A stretch of DNA of 43,092 nt from Candidatus Zipacnadia bacterium (GTDB lineage: Bacteria > Armatimonadota > Zipacnadia > Zipacnadales > UBA5352). The stretch is taken from contig JALGVE010000020.1 in assembly GCA_029820045.1 (NCBI GenBank), positions 1 through 43,092 on the forward strand, written 5' to 3'. The notes under the pieces were generated by a model. The model searched no databases. It was given only the letters and a program-made list of their open reading frames with translations, and was not told the DNA's origin. A program made the position numbers and the translations under genes. Of this stretch, positions 34,272 to 41,248 are shown in pieces (the first letter of the stretch is position 1; every line of letters begins with the position of its first letter).

Positions 34272-35324
34272 CTACTCATACGGCACCTGTTCGGTCTGCC
34301 CACTCTTGGACGACTTCTCGGCGGCCTCGAAGACCCCGATGACGCGCCGCCCGGCCTCGCCTGACACCGGCGCCGGCCCGCCTCGCAGCAGATGATCCGC
34401 GAGGTCCTGCCAGTAGTTGTACCAGTCGCACTCCGCGTAGGGCACGTCGCGCTCCTCTCGCCGCTTCCCCCCGTCGCCCACCGTGATGAGCTTGAGACTC
34501 CCGCCTGACGGCGCCGATACCTGATGTTCGTAGCCGGTGGTAGCGCCCGCCGCGGTGTCCACGATCGCGCCCTTCGTGCCCAGGATGCGCCAGGTGGGCC
34601 TGCCCGCCGCCGCGATGTGCGACCAGGTGACATCCGCGACCACGCCATTCTCGAAGCGAATCAGCGCGCGCGTCTGATCCTCAATGCTGACGTGGTCCCA
34701 GACCAGCTTGTGGAAGAACCCGGTCACGCCGGCGATGCGGCTCGGCACCAGGTCCAGCACCCAGTCAACCGCGTGCGGCCCCCAGAAGTAGAAGGCCCCG
34801 CCCGACTTCTCCTTGTCGGTATACCAGCCGTGCTCCGGGTCGCGGTAGCCGCCGGCCGTCAGGTCAATCTGAAAGACCTCGCCTATCGCGCCGTCCTCGA
34901 CGAGTTGCTTGATGCGGCGGAAGTTCCCGTCGTGGCGGCGGTTGTGATGCACCGCCAGGGTCCTGTTCGCCGCGCGCGCCGCCTCGATCATCTGCGTCGC
35001 CTCATCCACGTTCAGGCACATGGCCTTCTCCACCACGACATGCTTGCCGGCGGCGAAGGCCTCCAGCGCCAGGGGGCAGTGCGTGAAGTGCGGGGTGACG
35101 ATGGAGACCAGGTCAATGTCGGCTCCTTCGTACATGTCGGCGGTGGAGTTGTAGGTCTCGATGGACGGCCAGTCCTCTTTCGCGGCCTCGGTGCGGGCGG
35201 GGTCAAGGTCGCAGACCGCGACCAGGTCAAGCTCTGGCGTATGATCAATCCAGGCGCAGTGCGCCCAGCCGAAGTTGTGCATGGGGCCGTAGCCGATGAC
35301 GGCGCAACGGATTCGTTCTGACAT
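34272..35324 (-). CDS. Gfo/Idh/MocA family oxidoreductase
   Basis: 350 residues. GAGGAA lies 8 nt before the ATG. The N-terminal NAD(P)-binding domain begins CAVIGYGPMHNFGWAH (a modified G-x-G-x-x-G) and continues through VAVCDLDPAR, DLVSIVTPHFTHCPLALEAFAAGKHVVVEKAMCL, where EKAM replaces the usual EKP. The C-terminal alpha/beta domain contains AGGYRDPEHGW and the catalytic-region SGGAFYFWGPHAVDWVLDL (H in place of the usual D-x-x-x-H pattern). Members oxidise or reduce sugars, inositols and related polyols. The substrate is not identifiable. It stands alone, with repeat-rich gaps on both sides. Confidence 0.92.
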   Translation of the reverse strand: MSERIRCAVIGYGPMHNFGWAHCAWIDHTPELDLVAVCDLDPARTEAAKEDWPSIETYNSTADMYEGADIDLVSIVTPHFTHCPLALEAFAAGKHVVVEKAMCLNVDEATQMIEAARAANRTLAVHHNRRHDGNFRRIKQLVEDGAIGEVFQIDLTAGGYRDPEHGWYTDKEKSGGAFYFWGPHAVDWVLDLVPSRIAGVTGFFHKLVWDHVSIEDQTRALIRFENGVVADVTWSHIAAAGRPTWRILGTKGAIVDTAAGATTGYEHQVSAPSGGSLKLITVGDGGKRREERDVPYAECDWYNYWQDLADHLLRGGPAPVSGEAGRRVIGVFEAAEKSSKSGQTEQVPYE

Positions 35325-35687
35325 CAGACGGTTCCTCTTCCTTCGCGTAGGTCGGGCATCCTGCCCGACGTCGTGCTTCGCCGATCCTCTGAAGCGCGTC
35401 GGGCTGGATGTTACTTCTCGTAGGCGCGTAACGTTCAGCCCTTTTCAGCGTTTCATAACCTTTCCTCACAGTAGGGCGGGCTTCCAGCCCGCCACGATTG
35501 ACCTCGCCAGGCGGGCTGGAAGCCCGCCCTACCAAGGACAAGAGACCCATTATACCGCGGTAGTCCCGCCAGGGAGGTTGGCCGCCCGGCCCATGATCGC
35601 CCTTGATGCGACGTTATGACATCGTGACACATGCTGCGTTATGCTCCTTCGATAAGTAACAGGAAAGCCCGACCTACGCGTGTGAGT
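35325..35687. other. 363-nt repeat-rich intergenic region
   Basis: No gene is visible. TAGGTCGGGCATCCTGCCCG at 35347-35366 is one hairpin. GTAGGGCGGGCTTCCAGCCC (start of 35471-35493) and its reverse complement within 35510-35532 form a perfect 23-nt inverted pair, each also self-palindromic. A half copy, GCCCGACCTACGCG, lies near 35668. The element is the same as the one inside the methylase gene at 27383-27405. Confidence 0.65.
35471..35532. repeat. Inverted pair of GGGCTTCCAGCCC palindromes
   Basis: 35471-35493 and 35510-35532 are exact reverse complements over 23 nt, 16 nt apart. Each half is itself a hairpin (GGCGGGCTTCCAGCCCGCC). It lies upstream of the Gfo/Idh start and downstream of the fused E1 stop. 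Confidence 0.85.
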
Positions 35688-37766
35688 CTAGCCTGACCAC
35701 ATCTCCCGCGCGACCCGCGCGATGTCCGCCGGCTGCGGGATGCAGGCGTCCTCCAGCGGCGGGCTGTACGGCATGGCGGTATCCGCGCCGGCAAGAACGC
35801 GCGGCGCTGACTTCAGTAGATCGAAGCCCGCCGCCGTCACGCGCCGCACGATCTCCCCGCCCGCGCCGCCGCGCGCCGGCGCCTCGTGCACCACCAGCAG
35901 CCTGCCGGTCTTCGCGACCGAGCCCAGGATGGTGTCCAGGTCCAGCGGTGCCAGCGTGCGCGGGTCAATGACTTCAACGCTGATCTCATCGGCGAGGGCC
36001 TCGGCCGCCTGGAGCGCCTTGGGCACCGCGTAGGACAGGGCGACGATAGTCAGGTCCTCGCCCTCGCGCTTGACGGCCGCTTTCCCCAGCGGCACCAGGT
36101 ACTCACCTTCCGGCACCTCGCCTTCCATGCGGTGCAGCAGCCGGTGTTGGATGAAGACCACCGGGCCATCGTCGCGGATGGCGGACTTGAGCAGGCCCTT
36201 GGCGTCGTACGCGTCCGAGGGCATGACGACCTTGAGGCCGGGCGTGTGCATGAACCAGGCCTCGTGGCTGCCGCTGTGATGGCCGCCCTCGCGGGTGCCG
36301 CAGCCGGCCGGCGTCTTGATGACCAGCGGCACGTTGATCCGGTTGCCCGACATCAGGTGCAGCTTGGCCGCCTGGTTGACGATCTGATCGAAGCAGACGG
36401 TCACGAAGTCGCAGTACATGATCTCGATCACAGGCCGCAGGCCGGCAGTGGCCGCTCCGACCCCGAGGCCGACGAACCCGGCCTCCGAGATCGGGGCCTG
36501 CCAGACGCGACGCTCGCGGAGGGCCTCCCAGAGCCCCTCCCGCTCGCGCACCGGCCCGATATCCTCGCCGACTATGAACACGTTCTCATCGCGCGCCATC
36601 TCCTCGCGGAGAGCCTCACTCACCGCTTGCGCGTAGGTGATCTCGCGCGTGCCTGCGGCGGGCGGCTGGATCACCTCGCGGCTGGGCTTGGCCTCGACAG
36701 CGGGAACGGTCTCGGAGACCGACGGCCGCTCCGTGACTTCAAGGATATCCACGCTCGGGAACGGGCTATGCTTTGCGAACTCGACCGCCGCGTCCATCTC
36801 TGCCAGGACCTGCGCGCGCATCTGCTCCTGGTCGTCAGCGGTCATGACGCCTTCGTCTACGAGCTTGCGCTCGAAAGTGGTGATGGGGTCATGCTTCCGG
36901 CGCTTGGCGAGTTCCTCCGGGTCCTGGTGAGCGGGCAACCCGCCGCCGCAGTGAGCCTCGAAGCGATAGGTCTTGGCCTCGATGAGCGTGGGACCTTCTC
37001 CGGCGCGGGCCCTGGTCACTGCCTCCCGGGCCACCTCGTAGACCGCCATCGCGTCCATGCCATCCACGGCGATGCCCGGAATACCGTAAGCACAGGCGCG
37101 CTCCGCGACGTCGGGGAGGGCCATGGTGATCTCCGCCGGTGTGCTGGCCGCCCACAGGTTGTTCTCGCAGACGTAGATGACCGGCAGCTTCCAGAGGGCG
37201 GCCATGTTCAGCGCCTCGTGGAAGGTACCCTGGTTGGCGGCGCCATCACCGAAGAAGCCTACCGAGACCCGGCCGGTTCCAGCGTACTTCGCCGCGAAGG
37301 CGGGCCCCAGCGCGATGGGGATGCCGCCGCCAACGATGCCGTTACCGCCGAGCAGGCCGTCCTCCAGGCTGAAGATGTGCATGGAGCCGCCGCAGCCACG
37401 CGAATAACCCGTCTCCCGGCCCATGAGTTCGGCGAGCATGCGGTCGAGGCTGAGGCCCTTAGCGATGGCGTGACCGTGGCCGCGATGCGTGCTGACCACG
37501 TAGTCGCCCTCCTCCAGCGCCGCGCAGACCCCGACCGCCACGGCCTCCTCTCCGATGTACAGGTGCACTGCGCCACCGATCATGCCCTGGCTCTCGAAGT
37601 CGTACATGACCGAGGTGAGCAGGCCCTCCGTGATGGTCGCATCGCCCTGCATGGCCTCCTCTCCATAGAAGCCCCGGTAGTCGTAGAACTCCCTGAGCCG
37701 CTCCTCGAAGAAGCGGATGCGGTACATCTTGAGGAGCATGTCGGTGAGCTTTGCGGCGTCAGGCAT
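35688..37766 (-). CDS. Fused alpha-beta thiamine-dependent 2-oxoacid/acetoin dehydrogenase E1
   Basis: 692 residues from the ATG at 37766, with GAGGTGA 7 nt upstream. The frame's upstream part reads repeats. Residues about 1-340 are the E1 alpha part: HLYIGEEAVAVGVCAAL, STHRGHGHAIAKG, MGRETGYSRGCGGSMH, and the TPP motif GDGAANQGTFHEALNM to CENN. A Pro/Glu-rich linker of about 40 residues follows. Residues about 375-692 are the E1 beta part: ITYAQAVSEALREEMARD, VFIVGEDIG, EAGFVGLGVGAA, and EVIDPRTLAPLD with VVHEAP. It would decarboxylate pyruvate, a branched-chain 2-oxoacid or acetoin. No lipoyl E2 or E3 gene is nearby. The GCGGSMH form resembles acetoin or pyruvate E1 more than branched-chain E1. 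Confidence 0.9.
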   Translation of the reverse strand: MPDAAKLTDMLLKMYRIRFFEERLREFYDYRGFYGEEAMQGDATITEGLLTSVMYDFESQGMIGGAVHLYIGEEAVAVGVCAALEEGDYVVSTHRGHGHAIAKGLSLDRMLAELMGRETGYSRGCGGSMHIFSLEDGLLGGNGIVGGGIPIALGPAFAAKYAGTGRVSVGFFGDGAANQGTFHEALNMAALWKLPVIYVCENNLWAASTPAEITMALPDVAERACAYGIPGIAVDGMDAMAVYEVAREAVTRARAGEGPTLIEAKTYRFEAHCGGGLPAHQDPEELAKRRKHDPITTFERKLVDEGVMTADDQEQMRAQVLAEMDAAVEFAKHSPFPSVDILEVTERPSVSETVPAVEAKPSREVIQPPAAGTREITYAQAVSEALREEMARDENVFIVGEDIGPVREREGLWEALRERRVWQAPISEAGFVGLGVGAATAGLRPVIEIMYCDFVTVCFDQIVNQAAKLHLMSGNRINVPLVIKTPAGCGTREGGHHSGSHEAWFMHTPGLKVVMPSDAYDAKGLLKSAIRDDGPVVFIQHRLLHRMEGEVPEGEYLVPLGKAAVKREGEDLTIVALSYAVPKALQAAEALADEISVEVIDPRTLAPLDLDTILGSVAKTGRLLVVHEAPARGGAGGEIVRRVTAAGFDLLKSAPRVLAGADTAMPYSPPLEDACIPQPADIARVAREMWSG

Positions 37767-37825
37767 GAGCTTGTCACCTCGCGTGTCGCGCGGTCGGCAG
37801 TCGGGAACGATGGACGGCGATGGCC

Positions 37826-37912
37826 GCCTCACCCCTGAGACCGCTTGAGACTGCCGCCGCAGTCTCAAGCGGTCTCCTTCCCCTCTCCCTCGCAAACAAC
37901 AGCTCGGGAGAG
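37826..37912 (-). repeat. CCTCTCCC interspersed repeat carrying a nested 18-bp-stem hairpin
   Basis: Read on the minus strand, this copy begins CCCCTCTCCCGAGCTGTTG, continues GCGAGGGAGAGG, and ends GGGGTGAGGCGGCC. A second copy at about 42511-42563 on the plus strand has the same order but only about 5 nt (AGCCG) between the last two blocks. Here that place holds a perfect hairpin at 37837-37876: stem GAGACCGCTTGAGACTGC, loop CGCC. So one repeat appears inserted into another. It lies between the E1 and UroD-remnant genes. Confidence 0.8.
37837..37876. repeat. Perfect 18-bp hairpin nested in another repeat
   Basis: GAGACCGCTTGAGACTGC pairs perfectly with its complement at 37859-37876 around CGCC. 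No U-tract follows on either strand. It sits downstream of the UroD genes and upstream of the E1 start, so it could also end the UroD transcript. Confidence 0.8.
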
Positions 37913-37952
37913 GGGCAACGCCCCCGAGGCGTACGCGCTCCCACCGAGGCCA

Positions 37953-38135
37953 TTACTGGATCGGGTACTGCCCGAACTCCAGGCCCGTCTCGTAAGCCGC
38001 GACGATGTTTTCCGGCGACGTCTTGGGCTGGATGTTGTGATCCGGGTTGAACACGAAGCTGCCACCGAGGTCAAGCGGCGCCCGATCGGGCTCTTCGTGG
38101 TTGATGGCCGCCAGCACACGCTCTCTGCTGGTCAT
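37953..38135 (-). CDS. 60-residue UroD-family remnant with internal deletion
   Basis: MTSRERVLAAINHEEPDRAP, then LDLGGS, is the standard N-terminus of UroD-like methyltransferases. It runs directly into FVFNPDHNIQPKTSPENIVA and AYETGLEFG, the standard C-terminus; compare GPCHNIQPVSPPENVVAMYE at the end of the 39202-40263 gene. About 280 residues that should lie between, containing the barrel and active site, are absent, and the frame is kept. The ATG is 2 nt past the stop of the upstream UroD gene with GAGG nearby, so it is probably still translated. It is most likely a decaying third member of the cluster, without catalytic function. A pseudogene label would be equally fair. Confidence 0.8.
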   Translation of the reverse strand: MTSRERVLAAINHEEPDRAPLDLGGSFVFNPDHNIQPKTSPENIVAAYETGLEFGQYPIQ

Positions 38136-38137
38136 GC

Positions 38138-39205
38138 TCAGCCTCGTGGCCTCCCGAAGTCCTGGATGGCCCTGATGATCTCCGGATAGCTCGTGCGCCA
38201 GACGCCCGGCGGCACGTTCTCGGATATCTGAATCTGCAACTGCCCCGAGTGTCCGGCCTCCTCTAGTATCCGCATGGCCGTCTCGTATATGGTCTGTGGC
38301 GGCTGCAGGTGGACTGAGGAGGGGAAGTTCACCAACAGCCTCATGTGGGGCCACCTGCGGAGTGCCTCGGCCGGGCTGTTGTCGTTGTCGGGCTGCGGAG
38401 CGAAGGAATCGATGCCGCCGACTCCTGAGCGTCCTATTGAGTTATGCAGCGGCCCCAGATCGCCGTCCATGTGCACGAAAACCGGCGCCGGCTGCTTGCG
38501 CTCATTCAGCAGGGCCGCTAGCTCGTCGTAGGCCGGAACGCAGTACTGCTCGAAGTACTTCACGCCGATGGCAGGGGCAGTGATGTTGTCGCCGATGTCT
38601 ACGAGCTGCGCGGGGGAGCGCGCCACTATCTCAAAGACCTGACTCTGTATCCGCTCCATCTCGCTGATGCAGTCACCCACCAGCTCGGGGTAGTCAACCA
38701 GATAGAACACCAGGTCGGTGAGCGAAATCCACTGCACCCAGAGCTGCTGGTAGGGGGTGCGACCGGTGTTGACCAGTGACAGGCCGTCCTCTCCCAGCTC
38801 CCTGCGGTTGGTCTCGTACTGGGTCAGGTCCTCCACCACGGTGACGTCGCGGAGGTAGCTGATGAGTACATGCAGGTCGTCCGGCTCCTTGACGAAGTGC
38901 TGGTAGATGTTCGCGGTGCCGTAGACCGGTTCATGGCGTCGCATCTCCGTAAGGTCGCCGGCGGGCGTATGCAGGGTCCTGCGCGTTATCCTCGGCCCAT
39001 CACTGGGCACGTCCTCGCTGGAGAACCCGCAGTTGGGCGCCACGAACCGGTGCACGCTTGTCCAGCGCAGGACGCCCGTGCTGTCCCGCCCCAGTTCCGA
39101 CCACACCTCCTCGTTAGGCGCCCCCAAGTTGTTGTACTGCACGAAGGGCACGCGGTCCAGCTTGCGCCCGAGTATCACGGCCAGAATCCGCTCGCGGTTG
39201 GTCAT
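38138..39205 (-). CDS. Uroporphyrinogen decarboxylase-like protein (putative methyltransferase family)
   Basis: 355 residues. The ATG overlaps the upstream stop as ATGA. The longer frame upstream reads the other UroD gene out of frame. The N-terminus TNRERILAVILGRKLDRVPF is family-typical. VFVHMDGDLGPLHNSIGR occupies the site where MtaA/MtbA-type enzymes hold a His-x-Cys zinc motif; here it is H-M-D-G, without Cys. GIDSFAPQPDNDNSPAEAL and INGDGDI-like features are replaced by a more divergent C-terminus (SENVPPGVWRTSYPEIIRAI). The family includes haem-pathway UroD and corrinoid-linked methyltransferases; true UroD is unlikely given the divergence. The lost Cys makes zinc-thiol activation doubtful. 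The substrate is unknown. Confidence 0.85.
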   Translation of the reverse strand: MTNRERILAVILGRKLDRVPFVQYNNLGAPNEEVWSELGRDSTGVLRWTSVHRFVAPNCGFSSEDVPSDGPRITRRTLHTPAGDLTEMRRHEPVYGTANIYQHFVKEPDDLHVLISYLRDVTVVEDLTQYETNRRELGEDGLSLVNTGRTPYQQLWVQWISLTDLVFYLVDYPELVGDCISEMERIQSQVFEIVARSPAQLVDIGDNITAPAIGVKYFEQYCVPAYDELAALLNERKQPAPVFVHMDGDLGPLHNSIGRSGVGGIDSFAPQPDNDNSPAEALRRWPHMRLLVNFPSSVHLQPPQTIYETAMRILEEAGHSGQLQIQISENVPPGVWRTSYPEIIRAIQDFGRPRG

Positions 39206-40263
39206 GCGAAGTCTCCGGGCGACATCCAGCCGTACTCGTAACCGGCCTCGTACATGGCGACGACGTTTTCCGGCGGACTGACCGGCTGGATGTTGTGACA
39301 TGGGCCGAGCATGTATCCGCCGCCCTTGCCCAGGATGCGGATGTTGTCCTGGACCTCCTGCCTGACCTCTTCGACGGAGCCGAAGGCCAGGGTGTATTGG
39401 TTGTCCATTGCCCCGTGGAATGCGATTCGGTCGCCGAAGTCGCGCTTGAGGCCCTCGCGCTCCATCCCCTTGCAGCGCCACTGCACGGGGTCGAGCACAT
39501 CTATGCCGGCTTCGATCATCTGCGGGACGTTGTCACGCACCGCGCCGTCACTGTGATGGAAGACGTAGGCTCCGGCCTCGTGAACCAGGTCAATCATCCG
39601 CTTCATGTGGGGGAGACAGAACTCGCGGATATGCTCAAGAGACATGAGCAGGCTCTCCTGGGTGCCGAAGTCCTCGGCGACCCAGGTCCAGAGGACCTTC
39701 CCCGGTATCTGCTCGTAGATGCGGTAGCAGCGCTCATAGGCGAGGTCGGTCAGCTTGTTCATGCAGTAGTGGACCATCTCCGGCTTCTCGATGAGGTCCA
39801 CATAGCCGCGCGCGACGCCTCGGAGGTCCTTGTAGGTCGCGAACTCCTCGTAGTGCCCGCCGCGGATGACGCACTCCTCCTTGCCCACGATCTGCTCGGG
39901 AATGCCCGAGTAGTCGTACCAGTCCGGGCTCGGCCAGTGGTAGTTGCGCTCGATCTCCTCGACACTCTCGTACTCGGCCAGCGGATGGGAGACAGCCTCG
40001 TGGTAGGTGCCGGCGCCGTAGTCAATGTCGGCGTAGCCGATGCCGAAGACGTCGGTATTGGGGGGCAGGTCCGGGCCTACGTACCTGGGGCCGACGGTCA
40101 CGACCGGGTCAATATGCAGCCGCTCGCGCACGGCCTCCATGGTGTCACAATCCAGGTACGCCATGAGGTCACGCGTGACCTCGGCGGTAGCGCGGTAGTC
40201 GAGGGGCACGCGGTCGAACTGCTCCCGGTTGAGAAGCGCTAGCCAACGCTCACGTGGCGTCAT
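39202..40263 (-). CDS. Uroporphyrinogen decarboxylase-like protein (putative methyltransferase family)
   Basis: 353 residues. GGAGG lies 6 nt before the ATG. N-terminus TPRERWLALLNREQFDRVPL, central AYVFHHSDGAVRDNVPQMIEAGIDVLDPVQW and C-terminal YMLGPCHNIQPVSPPENVV are all characteristic of the large UroD-like group common in environmental bacteria with many paralogues. The HHSDG motif stands where classic methyltransferases have H-x-C-G. First gene of a three-gene translationally coupled set (ATGA overlap, then a 2-nt gap). No corrinoid protein or reductive activator gene is adjacent. A role in demethylating or otherwise processing plant- or sugar-derived compounds is possible but unproven. 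Confidence 0.88.
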   Translation of the reverse strand: MTPRERWLALLNREQFDRVPLDYRATAEVTRDLMAYLDCDTMEAVRERLHIDPVVTVGPRYVGPDLPPNTDVFGIGYADIDYGAGTYHEAVSHPLAEYESVEEIERNYHWPSPDWYDYSGIPEQIVGKEECVIRGGHYEEFATYKDLRGVARGYVDLIEKPEMVHYCMNKLTDLAYERCYRIYEQIPGKVLWTWVAEDFGTQESLLMSLEHIREFCLPHMKRMIDLVHEAGAYVFHHSDGAVRDNVPQMIEAGIDVLDPVQWRCKGMEREGLKRDFGDRIAFHGAMDNQYTLAFGSVEEVRQEVQDNIRILGKGGGYMLGPCHNIQPVSPPENVVAMYEAGYEYGWMSPGDFA

Positions 40264-40940
40264 GTCAACCTCCGGAATCGGCAGTGGCTACGGCATAGGA
40301 TGGCCCGGCGAAGCCATGGGCCTCCTCCGATGCAACTTCGCTCTCCGGGTGCCGCTGTCCTTCTGCGAGCCTCGTCTTGGTCGTGCGCAGGTCGTACCGA
40401 GGTCGTACGGAGCGCGGGGCTTCAGCCCCGCTGACGGTTCCGGCGGGTAACATGCGTCAGCCGTGGCAGGACTGAAGTCCTGTCCTCCGCACGGCACGGC
40501 GCCATGCGGCAAACGGCCATGCGGAGCGAGCGTCGGCCTGGTCGTGCGCAGGGCGAGGCTTCAGCCCCGCTGACGGTTCCGGCGGGTAACATGCGTCAGC
40601 CGTGGCAGGACTGAAGTCCTGCCCTCCGCACGGCACGGCGCCATGCGGCAGACGGTCATGGGGAGAGAGCGTCGTCTTGGTCGTGCGGAGGGCGGGGCTT
40701 TAGCCCCGCCGGGCGTTCTGATGGCGGACATGCGTCAGCCGTGGCACGACTGAAGTCCTGCCCTCCGCAGGGCGCGGCTGGCTGCGGTACGGCTGCCGGA
40801 GAGGCTGGTGATGATGGCATGGCGCAGGGAGCCAGGGAGGAATCTCACTCGCGCGGGACAAGTACACCCTTACGCACACGCTGCATCACCATCCCGCGGC
40901 GAGGCCGCATGCGCGCTGCCGATGAAGGAGCTGCGCCGTC
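40264..40940. other. 677-nt divergent intergenic region with triple tandem repeat
   Basis: It lies between divergently transcribed genes. It contains three tandem copies of a roughly 140-bp unit (about 40380-40790, described separately). Before and after these there is no gene with family features. Short frames in it only translate repeat DNA. Promoters for both flanking operons must lie here, but I cannot point to convincing -35/-10 pairs. Confidence 0.6.
40380..40790. repeat. Three tandem copies of a ~139-140-bp structured unit
   Basis: The core TTCAGCCCCGCTGACGG recurs with period 139-140 (40421, 40560, 40700). Each unit contains, in order, GTCGTGCG, a GGGGCTTCAGCCCC hairpin, CATGCGTCAGCCGTGGCA, the hairpin GGACTGAAGTCC followed by CCTCCGCA, and GGCACGGCGCCATGCGGC in the first two. 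The first copy has about 22 extra nt near its start. The third copy is more diverged (GGGGCTTTAGCCCC). The units are longer and more complex than the other repeats in the window. Confidence 0.8.
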
Positions 40941-41243
40941 GTGCCCAAGATCCGGCAGTTCGCCAACATGATCGCCGCCGGCCTTGACGTGGACGGGCAT
41001 TTCCTCACAGAGGCCGACGTGGACGGCGAGGCGATCAAGACCACCGGCCACCCGGTCGGCGACCGCGAGAAGGTGGTCATCAAGTACGCGGACGAGTACA
41101 TGCGCGAGGATGGCAAGTTCGCCAGGCAGGTCGTCGGTCCGAACGACTTCGAGTGCGGTGACAGCTTCGAGTACCCGACCACGAACGGGAAGTACGTCAT
41201 TGACTTCAGCGGCTACCCAAGGATTGAGCTCGTGGAGGGCTGA
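40941..41243 (+). CDS. Small unknown protein upstream of the UroD-like gene
   Basis: 100 residues from a GTG, with AAGGAG 10 nt upstream. The sequence begins PKIRQFANMIAAGLDVDGHF and is acidic and soluble, with a high proportion of Asp, Glu and Gly and no membrane segment or motif I know. The C-terminal half (DEYMREDGKFARQVVGPNDF, YVIDFSGYPRIELVE) suggests beta-strands. It lies 5 nt before the next gene, so the two form an operon. Codon use (strong third-position G/C) supports a real gene. No function assigned. Confidence 0.65.
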   Translation: MPKIRQFANMIAAGLDVDGHFLTEADVDGEAIKTTGHPVGDREKVVIKYADEYMREDGKFARQVVGPNDFECGDSFEYPTTNGKYVIDFSGYPRIELVEG

Positions 41244-41248
41244 ACGGG

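Noticed and set aside
35886-37838. Plus-strand open frame of 650 codons over the fused E1 gene
   Set aside because: It is a shadow frame; the opposite strand carries TPP and E1 motifs and a ribosome-binding site.
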